Positions 33,277-43,930 of a stretch of DNA of 64,000 nt are shown here, in pieces. A model generated the notes under the pieces. It ran no database searches. It saw nothing but the letters and a program-made list of their open reading frames with translations, and was not told where the DNA came from. The first letter of the stretch is position 1. Every line of letters starts with the position of its first letter. The position numbers and the translations under genes were made by a program. Source of the DNA: Capra hircus. Its lineage: Eukaryota; Chordata; Mammalia; Artiodactyla; Bovidae. The DNA lies in assembly GCF_001704415.2 (NCBI RefSeq), contig NC_030821.1, positions 34,331,210-34,395,209 of the forward strand, in the 5' to 3' direction.

Positions 33277-33478
33277 AGGAAAAAAAGACAGGTGAGAGGG
33301 GAGAAGAGGAGGGGAAGAACACAAGAAGTAGGAGGAGGAAGGAGAGGAGGGGAAGGAGAAGGAGGAGGAAAAGAGGAGAAAGACGGTGGCAGGGGAGGAG
33401 GAAGGCAAAGGAGAAAACAGAGGAGAAAGGAGAGGTGGAGAGAGGGAGGGGAAGAGAAGGGGCCAGAGAAGAAAGCAA
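33277..33478 (+). repeat. Polypurine tract
   Basis: About 200 bp that is almost wholly A and G on the plus strand, with GGAGGA, GAAGGA and GAGGGG words and only scattered pyrimidines. Open frames in it (135 codons at 33292-33699) are a by-product of composition. Confidence 0.9.
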
Positions 33479-33479
33479 T

Positions 33480-33910
33480 TACTGAGGTTTCACTATGTGC
33501 CAGACACTGCACTGAGAACTTAGAGATAATCTCATTCTGTTTCTACAACAATCCTGCTGCTGCTGCTGCTGCTAAGTCACTTCAGTTGTTTCCAACTCTG
33601 TGCGACCCCATAGATGGCAGCCCACCAGGCTCCCCCATCCTTGGGAGTCTCCAGGCAAGAACACTGGAGTGGGTTGCCATTTCCTTCTCCAATGCATGAG
33701 AGTGAAAAATGAAAGTGAAGTCGCTCAGTCGTGTCCGACTCCTAGCGACCCCAGCCTACCAGGCTCCTCTGTCCATGGAATTCTCCAGACAAGAGTACTG
33801 GAGTGGCTTGCCATTGCCTTCTCCAACAACAATTCTAGGTACTATCAATTATGCCCTTTTACAATTAAAAAAATTAGATGAGAAGAGAGAAAGTAGCTTT
33901 TTCAAGGTCA
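33480..33910 (+). repeat. MIR remnant split by a BovA2
   Basis: Left part: TTCACTATGTGCCAGACACT, ATAATCTCATTCTG. Right part from 33834: TACAATTAAAAAAATTAGAT, CTTTTTCAAGGTCACC. A BovA2 (33553-33825) lies between them. Confidence 0.75.
33553..33825 (-). mobile_element. BovA2 SINE inside a MIR
   Basis: Minus orientation: (CTG)6 run, AAGTCACTTCAGTTGTTTCC, linker AATGCATGAGAGTGAAAAAT, second monomer lacking a short piece near 33755, and the CCATTGCCTTCTCC end. Perfect duplications ACAACAAT at 33545-33552 and 33826-33833. Confidence 0.92.
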
Positions 33911-34384
33911 CCCTCAGAAAAGTCCAGATAAATTCATCCATGGCCTCAACAAAAAAAGCAGAACACACATAGTAATGGGTGATGGGAAGGCCTCCTGATG
34001 AGAGCATCTTGGAGTGATGCAGGCTATCCAAAACTCTTGACCAAGGGAAATACATCGACAAGTATAGTTTGCAAAATACCAACAACAAGCAAGCCAGTTC
34101 TTGTCTTTATAAAATGTAAGTCTCAGAGTAGAGAGACTCAAGTAAATTCTGAGAATTTTGTGAAAGAAGTTCCATGAAACTGAATACATACACAGGTCAA
34201 TCCTTTGTGGTGCTGGAGTCATCCACGGGATCATCCACTGCAAAGCTAAAGAAAGTGAATCCCAGGGCTCTCCTCTGAGTGAGGGATTAACATACAAGCT
34301 CCAATTGTCCCTTAGGGCTTTATTTCTGCCCCAAGGGTGTCCTCACAGAGGTGACGGTTTGAAAGAGGCTTCCACTCTGCATGG
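33911..34384. other. Intergenic, no gene seen
   Basis: Unassigned. The minus frame at 33914-34297 (127 codons) has no recognisable domain. Confidence 0.4.
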
Positions 34385-34585
34385 AAGTTTGGTGGTTCAG
34401 ACAGTAAAGAATCTGCCTGCAATGCAGGAGACCTGGGTTCGATCCCTGGTTGGCAAGATCCCCTGGAGAAGGGCATGGAAACCTATTCCAGTACTCTTGC
34501 CTGGAGAATCCCCATGGACAGAGGAGCCTAGTGGGCTACGGTCCATGGGGTTGCAAAGAATCGAACGCGACTGAGCACGGCAGAG
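34385..34585 (+). mobile_element. Bov-tA SINE
   Basis: Head TTGGTGGTTCAGACAGTAAA, B-box GGTTCGATCCCTGG, Bov-A unit to GAATCGAACGCGACTGAGC. Confidence 0.92.
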
Positions 34586-34894
34586 CACAGCTGCCTCTAG
34601 AAATGCAGGCAGATCATTCAATTCCAATCCATCTTTCAATTCTAATAAGTCTTTTGGAGGAAGCCAGGCATAACTAGCTCTGCAGCAGCACCAATAACCA
34701 CTTACAAACCATCAACATGTTATCTACCTGCGGATTCCACTGTTGGATCCTTTAATCTTTCATTCCTATCAGTTTTGTCTCCTTGCCTGTAAAGGGGCTT
34801 TCAACTACCTGTACATCTGCCAAACTCCTTCACCTTCAAAAATGCAAACTCCTCCCTTGTTTAGTCTTTGCTGAGTTGGGATGAATGGCTGGTT

Positions 34895-35075
34895 GAGAAA
34901 CACAACATTTCTTAACTGCTCGATACATGCAGCCCTGTATCTACAGTCTCCCATAATTCTCAGCAACGCTGAGAACAAGATATTATTACTCCCACTTTAC
35001 CAGTGAAGAAGCAGGATCAAGGGGTTAAATAACCCCTTGGTAATACAGCTCTTAGTCTTAAGAAATCTGGCTCTC
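34895..35075 (+). repeat. MIR remnant
   Basis: CTCAGCAACGCTGAGAACAA, GATATTATTACTCCCACTTT and ACCAGTGAAGAAGC follow the MIR core order; it ends near CTTAAGAAATCTGGCTC. Confidence 0.7.
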
Positions 35076-35650
35076 TTCCTGTCTAGTGTTTCTGTCCTGG
35101 TATAGACCACCTGGAACCAGCTATCTGCCAGCCATGCCAAGGCTAGAAGTACCTCAGGGAATGGTGAAGCCTCATGGATACCTGCTGGCTGTGTTCAAAT
35201 ATAATGATATTCAAAAGCATCCAATGCCCTCCCTGAGGGAAGATGTACTTCCCTGCTCTGTTGGCAGCAGCCTTGGCAGGACCACTTGATTTTGTCAGAG
35301 CACAATGATGAGCAAAGGAGATGTGTTCCCGTTTCCAAGCAGAGACTTGAAGAACCAGCTGAGAGTTTGCCACATTCTATTTTTCTTTCACTACAAGTAA
35401 CACAACTTTCAAGGTAGAGGCTGCTCCCGCAGTCTGAGTCACAGACTGAAGCCGCCCACAGTGGACACAAAGCATGAGTGCAAGATAAACCACTGGTTCA
35501 CAGGTCACAGAGATGGTGTCACATGTCACTGCAGCATGACGGATGAGCCTATTCAGAGCTCTGAAACTCCAAGGGGCAGATCCACTGCCCCATGGTTGTT
35601 AGCTTTCTAAATGTGTGACAAATCCTCAAGTGGCCATGGGCCTACAGTCA
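35076..35650. other. Intergenic, no gene seen
   Basis: Unassigned unique sequence. Confidence 0.4.
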
Positions 35651-35735
35651 GGAGTCAGGAGTGAATTCTGACCTTGTCATTTACAACCTGGCCATGTATC
35701 TTGGTGATTTGCTTAACTTTTCTGAGCATTCCTTT
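35651..35735 (+). repeat. MIR remnant, cut by a SINE
   Basis: GTGAATTCTGACCTTGTCAT, TTACAACCTGGCCATGTATC and TTGCTTAACTTTTCTGAGC follow the MIR order. The Bov-tA at 35736 cuts it. Confidence 0.7.
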
Positions 35736-35953
35736 CCTTCCCAGGTGGCGCTAGTGGTAAAGAACCTGACTGCCAATGCAGGAGATGTAAGAGACGTGGG
35801 TTTGATCCCTGGGTCAGGAAAATTCCCTGGAGGATATGGCAACCCACGCCAGCATTCTTACCTGGAGAATCCCCTGGACAGAGGAGCCTAGCAGGCTACA
35901 GTCCATGGAGCTGCAGAGAGCTGGACATGACTGAAGCGACTTAGCATGCAAAA
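35736..35953 (+). mobile_element. Bov-tA SINE carrying a CTCF-like motif
   Basis: This copy has the head variant TTCCCAGGTGGCGCTAGTGG followed by AAAGAACCTGACTGCC, then a full Bov-A unit ending ACTGAAGCGACTTAGCATGC. The head holds a CTCF-like word at 35741-35757. Confidence 0.92.
35741..35757 (+). promoter_or_regulatory. CTCF-like motif within a Bov-tA head
   Basis: CCAGGTGGCGCTAGTGG matches the AGGTGGCGCT core of the established CTCF consensus. It is part of the SINE head; the same word occurs at 55279-55295. Confidence 0.45.
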
Positions 35954-36005
35954 CTGAAAATAATGAGGACTTCCCTGGAGGTCCAGTGGTTAAGACTCTG
36001 CGCTT

Positions 36006-36680
36006 GTCAACTCATCCCACCTTCTCCTTCCCCCACTTTATCCACGAATCTATTCTCTACATCTGCATCTCCATTCTTTCTCTACAAACAGGTTCATCAG
36101 TATCATTTTTCTAGATTCCATATATATGCCCTAATATACAATATTTTTCTCTTTCTGACTTACTTAGCTCTGTTTGGCAGACTCTAGGTTCAGCCACATT
36201 AGTACAAATGACCCAATTCCATTCCTTTTTATGGCTGAGTAATATTTATTGTACATAGATGGCTGTGGGAAGCTGCTTTATAGGACAGGGAGCTCAGCTC
36301 AGTACTCTGTGATGACCTAGAGGAGTGGGATGGGGGGTGGGAGGAAAACTCAAGAGGGAGGGGATATGTTTGGTTTCCTTTAGGCCCTCAGTCCTGTCTG
36401 ACTCTTGTGACCCCATGGACTATAACCCACCAGGCTCTTCTGCCTATGGGATTTCCCAGGCAAGAATACGGGAGTGAGTTGCCATTTCTTTCTCCAGGGG
36501 ATCTTTCCTACCCAGGGAACGAACCCGGGTCTCCTGTATTGCAGGCAGATTCTTTAACAACTGAGCCACTAGGAAAGAGGGAGGAGATATATGTATACAT
36601 ATAGTTGATCCCCATTTTTGTATGGTAGAAACTAATGCAATATCATATAGCAATTAATGATACTCTAAAAAAAAAAATTT
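36006..36680 (+). mobile_element. L1 3' fragment with internal deletion, nested
   Basis: It starts CATCCCACCTTCTCC-like, runs through GGTTCATCAGTATCATTTTT, CTAGATTCCATATATATGCC and TTTATGGCTGAGTAATATTT, then jumps to the 3' tip pattern ACAGGGAGCTCAGCTCAGTA and AGAAACTAATGCAATATC. Sequence expected between these blocks in an intact L1 is missing. A Bov-tA (36368-36575) is inserted in it. Confidence 0.82.
36368..36575 (-). mobile_element. Bov-tA SINE nested in the L1
   Basis: Bov-A half CTCAGTCCTGTCTGACTC, head ending CTGAGCCACTAGGAA. 15-bp duplications AGAGGGAGGGGATAT (36353-36367) and AGAGGGAGGAGATAT (36576-36590), one mismatch. Confidence 0.92.
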
Positions 36681-36819
36681 CATGTTTCCACTGCTGGGAG
36701 CACGCGTTCTACCCCAGATTGGGGAATTAAGATCCCACATGCTGCTAAGCATGGACAAAAAAAATTGAGAAGAATGCCTACCACATACACATTTGGAGTG
36801 AAATGTAAAAGAGATAACA

Positions 36820-37205
36820 AATGTCAAGACCCTCACTGTCTTTCTGGTCATCCATAAACATCCCTCCAGGCAATCGCCATCCTGAAGTTCAACCAGGACA
36901 CACAGATGTGATCACACGCACCCAGCACACCTCCTCCAAGTCCTCGTCGCATTCCCCACCCCGTGAGCCTTTTCTCCCGTTCCTGTCCTCATCCTGTTAT
37001 GACCAGTGTTTAGACCATCCTGCCTTCCCTTATACATCTAGATGTTCTCTCCTTTTCCCCCTTCCCTCTCTCCAGCACCCCGCCATCTCCTGTACCCACA
37101 CCTAGACACTCACCTTCCTTCTGAAATCTTCCCTCCCTCCTCCAGTAACAACTGCCTTATTCAAGAGCCTCAACCTCCTTCCCTGCATCTGCAATCATCA
37201 CTGAC
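36820..37205 (+). repeat. Possible L2 remnant
   Basis: Pyrimidine-rich with CCTTCCCTTATACATCTAGA and CTCCAGCACCCCGCCATCTC. The order is L2-like but I am not certain. Confidence 0.35.
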
Positions 37206-37764
37206 ATGCTGAACACAGCTGGATTTTCAAAGCCAATGGTTAATTGCAGGGAGCTGAGGGTAACCCAATGGCGGTTTCAAGTATTTAGAGTGTAAAATAA
37301 TGAAGGTACTAGTGAGCAAACAGCTGAAAATCATCGTACAACCCCCTGAACAGCTTCCAAGGGTTCTGATGAAAGTGCCTCTCCGCAGCTGGTGAGGTTT
37401 GTGCTTGAGCTTAGAGGCAGACAAGAGCCAAAGGCCACCCCAGGGAGGTACACAGTGGGGAGAGAGTAGCCTCAGACCTACAGGAGGATGCTGATAACTT
37501 CCCCAGTTACCACGGCAGCTGGGCTCAGAAAGGATTATGCAGGAAGTAAGCAGCGAAGTCTTTAATGAGGTGATGACCTTGAGGGGCTGAGTCTCTCCTC
37601 ACCAGACACAGCAGTCCTCCCCACCGCATCCCCATTAATGAATGACCCCCACTAACACCCCTCACACAAAGAATAGGCCTAGCCTCCCATGGATGAAGAG
37701 GGAACCTGATCAAATATGCCATAGCCCAGCTGAGAGGTCTTGAGAACAGCCATTCTGTGCCCCC
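37206..37764. other. Intergenic, no gene seen
   Basis: Unassigned unique sequence. Confidence 0.4.
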
Positions 37765-38037
37765 ATCATGCCATTTATTTAGCTGCTTGTTTTTGGCTGT
37801 GCTGGGTCTTTGTTGCTGTGCACAGGCTTTCTCTAGTTGTGGCGAGCAGGGCCTACTCTGTAGTTGCTGTGCACAAGCTTCTCATTGTGGTGGCTTCTCA
37901 TGTTGTGGCACCATGGGCTCTAGGTGCACAAGCTTAGCTGCCTTGCATCATATAAAATCTTTCAGACCAGGGATTAAACCTGTGTCCTCTGCACTGGCAG
38001 GTGGATTCTTAACCACTGGACCACCACGGAAATCCCC
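37765..38037 (-). mobile_element. CHR-type SINE
   Basis: Minus orientation: ATTTATTTAGCTGCTTGTTT tail, GCTGTGCTGGGTCTTTGTTG, CTCTAGTTGTGGCGAGCAGG, and the head ending ACTGGACCACCACGGAAATC. More diverged than the copy at 7529. Confidence 0.88.
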
Positions 38038-38184
38038 TAGTATACCATTCTTTGCCTAATCTGCAAATTTTCAGACCGCAATGGATAGATAACATCGAAG
38101 AATTATTAATATATTACTCTACCGGCCATCATGTAGTTGTATAGATTTATCTACCCGGAGGGAAGTTTCCTGAAGAGTCTTCAA

Positions 38185-38300
38185 CTTTTAAAATGCAGTT
38201 TTTAAAGTATTTACTCTTTGTCAGTCCTGGGGACAAAGCAATGAAAAACTCAAAGCCCCTGCACTCAAGGAGTTTATGGTTCAAGGAGAAGAAATTGAAA
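38185..38300 (+). repeat. L2/MIR-like remnant
   Basis: GTCAGTCCTGGGGACAAAGC, AATGAAAAACTCAAAGCCCC and TGCACTCAAGGAGTTTATGG follow the L2 3' body pattern. Confidence 0.55.
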
Positions 38301-38524
38301 CAAGCAGTTTTAACAGTGAGGTAGGACCAGCAAGAGTAGGGAGTGGGGAAATGAGAAGTTCTTGTCTTCAACAAGTGCTCAAAAAAAGATTTAATGTAAA
38401 TGAATTTTTTAACTGTGGAAATAATCAACAACTGGAACAAAGCACCAGGTACCTCCCGAGGACAGAGCATTTGTACCTTCTGTTCCTCTGCTGGGAATAC
38501 TCTTCCCCCAGTGACCAGTGTATG

Positions 38525-39070
38525 AGCTTCCTGTTGCTGCTGTAACAAATTTCTATAGACTTAGCAGCTTAACACAACATAAACACATTCTATGACCGTT
38601 CTGGAGGCTGGAAATCTAAAATCAAGGGATCAGGGACTTCTTAACCACTGATCCAGTGGTTAAGAATCTGCCTGTCAGTGCAGGGAACACAGATTCCATC
38701 CCCGGTCTGGGAAGACCCCACATGCCATGGGGCCATTAAGCTTGCATGCCACGACTGCTGAGCCCACGCTCTAGAGTCTGTGCTCCACAGGGAGAGAACC
38801 CACTGCACCGAGAAGCCCACAAACCACAGCAAAGACCCGACACAGCCTAGAAAATAAAATCAAAAATCGTTTAAAAGTAAATATTTTTTAAGAAAATACA
38901 TAAAATCAAGGAACCATCAAAGTTGCATTCCTTCTGGAAGCTTCAGAAGAGAACCTGCCTCCTTACCTTTATCTGCATTCCTGGCCCCTCTGCACATCTT
39001 TCCAGCATCTTACTTTGGTAAGATCATATCTCCTACAGGTGACTCTGACCTTTTTGCTTCCCTTTATAAA
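38525..39070 (-). repeat. MLT1-type LTR, split by a CHR SINE
   Basis: Plus reads TTCCTGTTGCTGCTGTAACA, CTTAGCAGCTTAACACAAC and TTCTGGAGGCTGGAAATC, then a SINE, then CCTTCTGGAAGCTTCAGAAG. This is a reversed MLT1-type LTR. The right edge is uncertain. Confidence 0.65.
38628..38900 (+). mobile_element. CHR-type SINE inside the MLT1-type LTR
   Basis: GATCCAGTGGTTAAGAATCT head, GGGAAGACCCCACATGCCAT, GAGAAGCCCACAAACCACAG, CCCGACACAGCC, then an A-rich tail. Perfect 11-bp duplications TAAAATCAAGG at 38617-38627 and 38901-38911. Confidence 0.92.
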
Positions 39071-39239
39071 AATCCTTGTGATGATCTTGAATTCACTGAA
39101 AAACAAACAAAAATAATAGCCTCAAGATAATCTCCCCATCCCAAATCCTTAACCATGTTTGCAGAGTCTGTTCCACCAGCTAAGGCAGCACAGTCCCAGG
39201 TTCTGGGGAACAGGGTGTGGACATAATTGTGAAGCCATT

Positions 39240-39565
39240 ATTCAGTCTTTTGCAACCCTCATGACTCCTGTTCTTAAATTCTCTGCTTAGACACTATTTA
39301 CTTTTGAGGGTTTCTTGGCCAATCTAGCATCAAATAGACATACTACCTGTACCTATGGCACTCCCTATCTTCTTTACCCTAATTGATTTTTCCTCTTTAT
39401 TTATCCCCATCTGAAATACTATGTCTTTACTCATTTATTATTTATTGCCCCCCATCACCACCATCACCACTAAAATATAAGCTGCATGAAGGCAGGAACC
39501 TTGTTGACCCTGACGTCACCAGAGCCTAGAACAGTGGCTGGTACTCAATATGTCAAATAAATGAA
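39240..39565 (+). repeat. L2 LINE 3' end
   Basis: ATAAGCTGCATGAAGGCAGG, AACCTTGTTGACCCTGACG, AGCCTAGAACAGTGGCTGGT and ACTCAATATGTCAAATAAAT are the L2 3' end in order. Confidence 0.8.
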
Positions 39566-39711
39566 AGACAGTAACCTACAGAAGAGATAACACTGATAAT
39601 GAGACGTCAGCCAGACAAAAGGGTAGTAAAGAGAAACCGGGGGTAAGAGAAAACATGAACCAGGCAAGACGCTCGGTTAACTCCAGAAACATCACTCTGA
39701 AGTGGACACTG

Positions 39712-39925
39712 CTGTGCTCAGCTGCTCAGTCATGTCTGACTCTTTGCCTCCCAATGGACAGTAGCCCATGATTCCTCTGTCCATGGAATTTTCCAGGCAA
39801 GAATACTGGAGTGGGTTGCCATTTCCTACTCTAGGGGATCTTCCTGACCCAGGGATAGAACCAGTGTCTCTTGCATCTCCTGCATTGGCAGGCAGATTCT
39901 TTACAACGAGCACCACCTGGGAAGC
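39712..39925 (-). mobile_element. Bov-tA SINE
   Basis: Minus orientation: AGCTGCTCAGTCATGTCTGA, head ending GAGCACCACCTGGGAAG. Perfect 9-bp duplications TGGACACTG at 39703-39711 and 39926-39934. Confidence 0.94.
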
Positions 39926-40146
39926 TGGACACTGATGGTTGCCCAAATAATAATCCATTCTTCCATTTCCCTTCAGATGGAACCACAGTTTTGAGCATAA
40001 CCCACTATTCAGGTACACATACCCCGTACACACTGACGTGATGCTTTGCTCTTTGTCACACAGCCCCTGGCCCCAGGGAGCTGCATTTCCCAGCTTCCAC
40101 ATCAGCCATTGACTTGACCCATGGACGTGCTGGTAGGAGATAGGAA

Positions 40147-40545
40147 GTGTAATGGATTAAATTATGTCCCTTCAAAATTCGTATGTTAAAGCCCTTACTC
40201 CCAGAGTGGCTGTATTTAGAGGTGGGGCCTTTCAGGAGATAATTATGGTGAAATGAGATCAAAATAGTAGGGGCCCTAATTTGATAGGACTGGGGTCTTT
40301 ATAAGAAAGGAAGAGACACCAGAGTGCAAGCCCTCTCTCTGCACACACAGGGGAAAGACCATGTGAAGACATTGCAAGAAGGCAACAGTTGGCAAGCCAG
40401 AAAGAGAGGCCTCACTAGGAACTAATCTTGACAGCATCTTGATCTTGGACTTTTAGTCTCCAGGACCATGAAAATAAATGTCTGTGGTTTAAGTCACTCG
40501 GGCTGTGACATTTCCATTATGGCAGCCTGAGCTGACTAAGACAGG
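40147..40545 (+). repeat. MLT1A-type solo LTR
   Basis: AAATTCGTATGTTAAAGCCC, GAGGTGGGGCCTTTCAGGAG, CAGCATCTTGATCTTGGAC and the 3' end TTATGGCAGCCTGAGCTGAC. Confidence 0.85.
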
Positions 40546-41634
40546 AGGGAAAGAGAAAGAAAAAGCCAGGGCATTGCTCTCCCTCCTGCCCTGACCCAGG
40601 CAGCTTTGTCTCATCAGTGGTTCCAACTGGACAGGCCCACATGGCCCCTGCGTCTCAGGTGACTGAGGTCCCATCTGTGGCCTTTGTCCCTATACTTATG
40701 ACTCTCTGCTAACCTCTGGGTGGCCACATCATCAGTGTTGACTTTTTAGCTCTTCTTTACCTGTCTGATCAGTTCCCTGCATTGAGTCCCCTCTGTTTAA
40801 GAATGCACAAGGTTTCCTATCTCCCTGGTGGGACCCTGCTTGACATCTCTTATGGCATAGAAGGGAGCAGCTCAGAGGATGTTAGAGGGCACGTGGGGGC
40901 CGGTTCACCCCTTGACCATCAAATTGCAGGGGGCAGTGTCAGAGCTCAAGGTGGGGCATAGCCAGGGAGCAGTGGGAGCCAACACAGACTCATTTGCAGG
41001 AAGAGGAGGGCCATTTTCAGGGCTCCATTTTAGAAAGATCACATTACAAAAGGCATCTACTCCTGCACCTGGAGAATTATTCTCTGTGGCTTACATGTTC
41101 CACATGGTTTCTCTAGCACTGCATAGACACTACCTAAGATTTCTCTTCCAAAAGGAATGACAGCGAGAAGGAGAAAAGAGACAACATATTGTTCCGAAGG
41201 TGACAGCTGGCCCTCCCACTGGCTCTGGACTAGGCATCTGACTCGTAAATTGTGTCTAACTCCTAAATCTTGCCTGAACCACAGCTGACACAGTAGAGCA
41301 TGCTGTGGAAACTCTTGTGTCCCCATATACACCCTTCCGCACTTTGCAAACCCCAAATTCTTATGCTTAAAAGCCAAGAACAGTAGGGGCTGAGACATGC
41401 AAGTCAGAAACTCCCCAGTCAGCACTTTGAATACAGGATTTATCGATTCCAAGTAAGGGGGTCATATGGGTGATACAGCACATACCAGCTGGTAGCTGTA
41501 ACTCAAGGGCCAACATCTTGATCTGCTCAATCAATCATACGAAGCAAGCAGAGGCCTGGTTGTTCGCGATCATCCTTCAGCAAAAGTTCTCCAGCTTTTC
41601 TCCCTCTCTTCCCTCAACTCTCTCTTCCTTACTT
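40546..41634. other. Intergenic, no gene seen
   Basis: Unassigned. The minus frame at 41057-41452 (131 codons) and the plus frame at 40879-41160 overlap and have no recognisable domain. Confidence 0.4.
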
Positions 41635-41660
41635 TTTGTTTGTTTGTTTGTTTGTTTTTG
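41635..41660 (+). repeat. (TTTG)n microsatellite
   Basis: Six uninterrupted TTTG units followed by TTTTTG. Confidence 0.9.
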
Positions 41661-42700
41661 AGTATTCTTGGAAACTCTTCTCTGCCAATCACTGTCAGCA
41701 GCTACTCAGGCCCGGGGAAAGCAACAGCAGATGCACAATGCGATGGACCGACTTGGAGATGAGCCACGGGGAGTGCGTGGGAGGCCGTCCTCCTTGCGAG
41801 AAAGGGCAGATAAAACGCTAGACGCTAACCCAGCCCCAAACGCATTCTAATCTAGTAAGACTCATTCTTCAGGTGCGCGGACAGGCAGACAACGGAACTG
41901 AACGCTTCATCAGGCAGAACTGATTTCTTGTAATATTAGAAACGTTATTTTCCTCCAAGAGAAAGCTGCTGAGATTGCTATGCGTTGCTAATATATTTGA
42001 GGCAGAAGAGGACAAGACAACAGCCTCCACCAGGGGCACAGGAACTAAATGGAAACAGACAGTGTCGGAGCTCAAGGTGGGGCCTCCTACCCCCAGAGGC
42101 CAGGAATCAGCCGAGAAGCTCTAATGACAGATGTCCTTGATTATCAAGGTCAGAGGGTCCAGCTGGGGTGAACAGGTGAAGGGAAACAGGTTTTAAGGAC
42201 ATTGGCCTATTTAGAAATCAGCTAAGCTTTGTAGAGTTTAAGAAAAGCCATGGATTTCAGGAAGAGGTTCAAAGGAAATTTGGAAAATCTCCTGGTCCTT
42301 CTCCCTCAACACTGATCTCACAAATCTGTTTGTCAGAGCACAAGAGGCATCCTCCATTGTCTACACAGGGTCACTCGCATACCAAGGACTCAGCAGGGCC
42401 CGTGGCTGGGAGACAGCAGGCTTGGGTGGATAAGACATCATTGGTCTAATGCTGGGACTCCTGCTGTCAGTTTCCAAATATTAGAGTGTCACAGAGTGTC
42501 CCTGAGACACACTCACAGGACTAACTTCATAACCTGTTTTGGTATTTCATTAGTTTTAATACAGGAGAGGTGACTGGGACCTCTCCCAATACTGAGAGGC
42601 CCTTGATATCAAGGACTTGATAAAATCTCATCAATAGTACCTGCAAGTCCCAATGCTCCCCCTAAGGAGCAGATAGACTCAGGCTTCCTTGATACTTTAT
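41661..42700. other. Intergenic, no gene seen
   Basis: Largely unique. I see no coding or regulatory signal I can name. Confidence 0.4.
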
Positions 42701-42982
42701 ACATTGGGTTGGGCTTCCCTGGTGGCTCAGCTGGTAAAGAATCCACCTGCAATGTGGGAGACTTAGGTTCGATCCCTGGGTTGGGAAGATCCCCTGGAGA
42801 AGGGAAAGGCTATCCACTCCAGTATTCTGGCCTGAAGAATTCCATGGACTACAGTCCATGAAGTTGCAAAAAGCCAGACACGACTGAGCAACTTTCATTT
42901 CACATTGGGTTGGCCAAATGTTCATTCAGGTTTTTCTAGACTATCTATAGAAAACTTGAATTTTTTAGCCAACGCAATACAA
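42701..42982 (+). mobile_element. Mariner-type palindromic MITE, split by a SINE
   Basis: Outside the SINE the sequence reads ACATTGGGTTGGCCAAATGT, TCATTCAGGTTTTTCTAGAC, then ATAGAAAACTTGAATTTTTT and AGCCAACGCAATA. The two halves are roughly inverted copies around a short centre, as in ruminant mariner MITEs of about 80 bp. A TA dinucleotide flanks the left tip. No transposase is present. Confidence 0.78.
42713..42901 (+). mobile_element. Bov-tA SINE inside the mariner MITE
   Basis: Head GCTTCCCTGGTGGCTCAGCT to the CGACTGAGCAACTTTCATTT end. Perfect 12-bp duplications ACATTGGGTTGG at 42701-42712 and 42902-42913. The target is the MITE's own terminal repeat. Confidence 0.94.
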
Positions 42983-43114
42983 GGTTTCAGTTGGGTCTCC
43001 TTAGAATGTATGCTTGGGATAGGAGTGGGGGTCTTTTTCCTGGAAAAAAGGATAGAAACATTCATTCCCAAAGGACAGAACATGAAGAATGAACAGGAAT
43101 AATTCTTTTTTAAA

Positions 43115-43930
43115 CCCCTAGAATTTCTATGAATTTTTCAGACATTTCCACCACCTCTCTCCCTCTCTCTCTCTGGAAGGTCCATAGCCCCAGATTCTCT
43201 CTCTCTCTCTCAAATACTCTTCTAGCCCCTCTTTCCCTGGCAACTACTGCTTGTCTTTCCAACCTGAGCCCCAGGAAATCCCTTCCTCCAGTGAGTCTTC
43301 CTGACTTTCACAACAACCGGCTCTTGCAATGTCACCCTGCGGCCTACTGTATTTCTCCATGGCTCTCATTACAACTGCAAGTCACTGATTGCTTTTGTGA
43401 CTATGTTTAACGCCTGTCTCCCCCTCCAGACTGTCAACCCCAGGAAGGCAGTGACGGCCCCTCAGGTCTCCTGCTGCAGGAAAGGTGAGTGACCGCAGGC
43501 CCCAGCAGCCACGCTCATCTGCATCCACCATGGCGGGTGGACAAGGTAGGACAAGACCTCCTTCCTTCCCGTGGGCTGTTTCCAGCCACTGACCAACGTC
43601 AGCTCGGAAGGCAGGCCATTCCTGCCAGGTGTGGGACTCCTCTGACAGGTGACTTCAAGGGTTCCCTGTTCACTCGGCCAAAACTTTCTCAGAAATGGGC
43701 TGCAGTCTGAGACTTGCTACCCAGACTCCTTCCTTCCCTCTCCTTCAACAGCTCATCGGAAGGCTCTCCCCCACCCTTTTTTCTCTCTTTTCCTCCCCTT
43801 CTCTTTCCTCTCTCGTCCTAAGGACCTGGAGGACTCGCGCTGACACTGGCAGTAATTTCTGCTTTTTCCCCAAGGCCTGGAACAAGGTCTGGTGTACAAC
43901 AGGCACTCAATTACTATGCGTAAAATGAAT
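43115..43930 (+). repeat. L2 LINE remnant
   Basis: CATGGCTCTCATTACAACTG, CAGACTGTCAACCCCAGGAA, GGCAGTGACGGCCC, and further on GGCACTCAATTACTATGCG. Pyrimidine-rich CT runs at 43150-43215 lie inside. Possibly two L2 pieces. Confidence 0.6.

Larger units (their letters stand above)
35966..36764 (+). mobile_element. CHR-type SINE split by an L1
   Basis: The left part (35966-36005) reads GGACTTCCCTGGAGGTCCAG and TAAGACTCTGCGCTT. The right part (about 36685-36764) resumes TTTCCACTGCTGGGAG, GGGAATTAAGATCCCACATG and a short A-run. The L1 between them makes this the oldest of three nested elements. Confidence 0.82.

Noticed and set aside
33292..33699. 135-codon Gly/Arg/Glu-rich frame
   Set aside because: It is the translation of a polypurine tract running into a BovA2 SINE.
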